Below, piece by piece: positions 63,819 through 64,000 of a stretch of 64,000 bases of DNA. A program made the translations under genes and the position numbers. The stretch spans positions 10,672,001 to 10,736,000 of the forward strand of contig NC_090705.1 in assembly GCF_040954835.1 (NCBI RefSeq), in the 5' to 3' direction. Position 1 is the stretch's first letter; each line of letters starts with the position of its first letter. The notes beneath the pieces are model-generated. The model was not told where the DNA came from. It saw nothing but the letters and a program-made list of their open reading frames with translations, and made no database searches. The stretch is from Lepisosteus oculatus. Taxonomy: Eukaryota; Chordata; Actinopteri; Semionotiformes; Lepisosteidae.

Positions 63819-64000
63819 CTGGAAGTACAAATCGTGGGAAACTCTGTTGAGTTCGCATGACCCTCGCTAGTCATACTCTAGATCTGGACATCAAAAACAT
63901 AAAAACATAACTCATCGTTATCAAGTCATGCTTGCCTTGATTTTGTGTTCTTTTTGGACAGTTTTAACAGTTACACTGCCAAGTTATTGTGAGGACAAAT
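63819..64000 (-). other. fam83a intron sequence at the window edge
   Basis: The open frame continues to 63874 but those residues do not resemble DUF1669, and an acceptor lies at 63818/63819, so this is read as intron. Confidence 0.55.

Overview
The window is about 64 kb of nuclear DNA from a vertebrate, almost certainly a ray-finned fish. Genes are split by GT-AG introns. The encoded proteins align along their length with human proteins I know, and the repeats (5S rRNA-derived SINEs, a tRNA-type SINE, LINE-like tails ending in ATTGA or ATGG runs) are of kinds common in fish. Single gene copies and a gene order resembling the pre-teleost arrangement suggest a holostean (gar or bowfin) or another early-branching fish, but species cannot be fixed from this sequence alone. 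I saw no bacterial or viral content and no recognisable endogenous retrovirus.

Layout, left to right. (1) 1-2458, plus: 3' end of a collagen VI alpha-2-like gene (C1 and C2 von Willebrand A domains). (2) 3099-about 5066, minus: mrpl32, mitochondrial ribosomal protein bL32m, head-to-head with (3) psma2, 6732-11084, plus, proteasome subunit alpha 2, complete in 8 exons. (4) 12098-15730, minus: ntaq1 (N-terminal glutamine amidohydrolase), 6 exons, complete, head-to-head with (5) atad2, 17262-39578, plus, about 28 coding exons giving a predicted protein of about 1341 aa (AAA+ plus bromodomain). (6) 44695-47415, plus: zhx1, one coding exon, 906 aa, two C2H2 fingers and five homeodomains. (7) 55088-60258, plus: the C8orf76 homologue, 6 exons, about 378 aa. 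(8) 63296-63818, minus: last exon of fam83a, running off the right edge.

The order fam83a - c8orf76 - zhx1 - atad2 - ntaq1 matches human 8q24.13. The mrpl32/psma2 divergent pair matches human 7p14. Finding both blocks side by side, with a collagen VI alpha-2-like gene beyond, is the main large-scale observation.

Repeats are moderate: three 5S-head SINE copies, one tRNA-head SINE, three copies of a common fish repeat, a LINE-like tail, a 0.5 kb terminal-inverted-repeat element at a TTAA site, a GC-rich 237 bp element carrying a perfect CRE, a 60 bp minisatellite in an atad2 intron, a long hairpin (172-175 bp arms) and a perfect 64 bp duplication. I found no convincing new biological system. 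The observations most worth following are the collagen paralogue, a changed bromodomain shelf residue and a GC-AG intron in atad2, a possible atad2 microexon, splice donors directly after the zhx1 stop, and the structured repeats.
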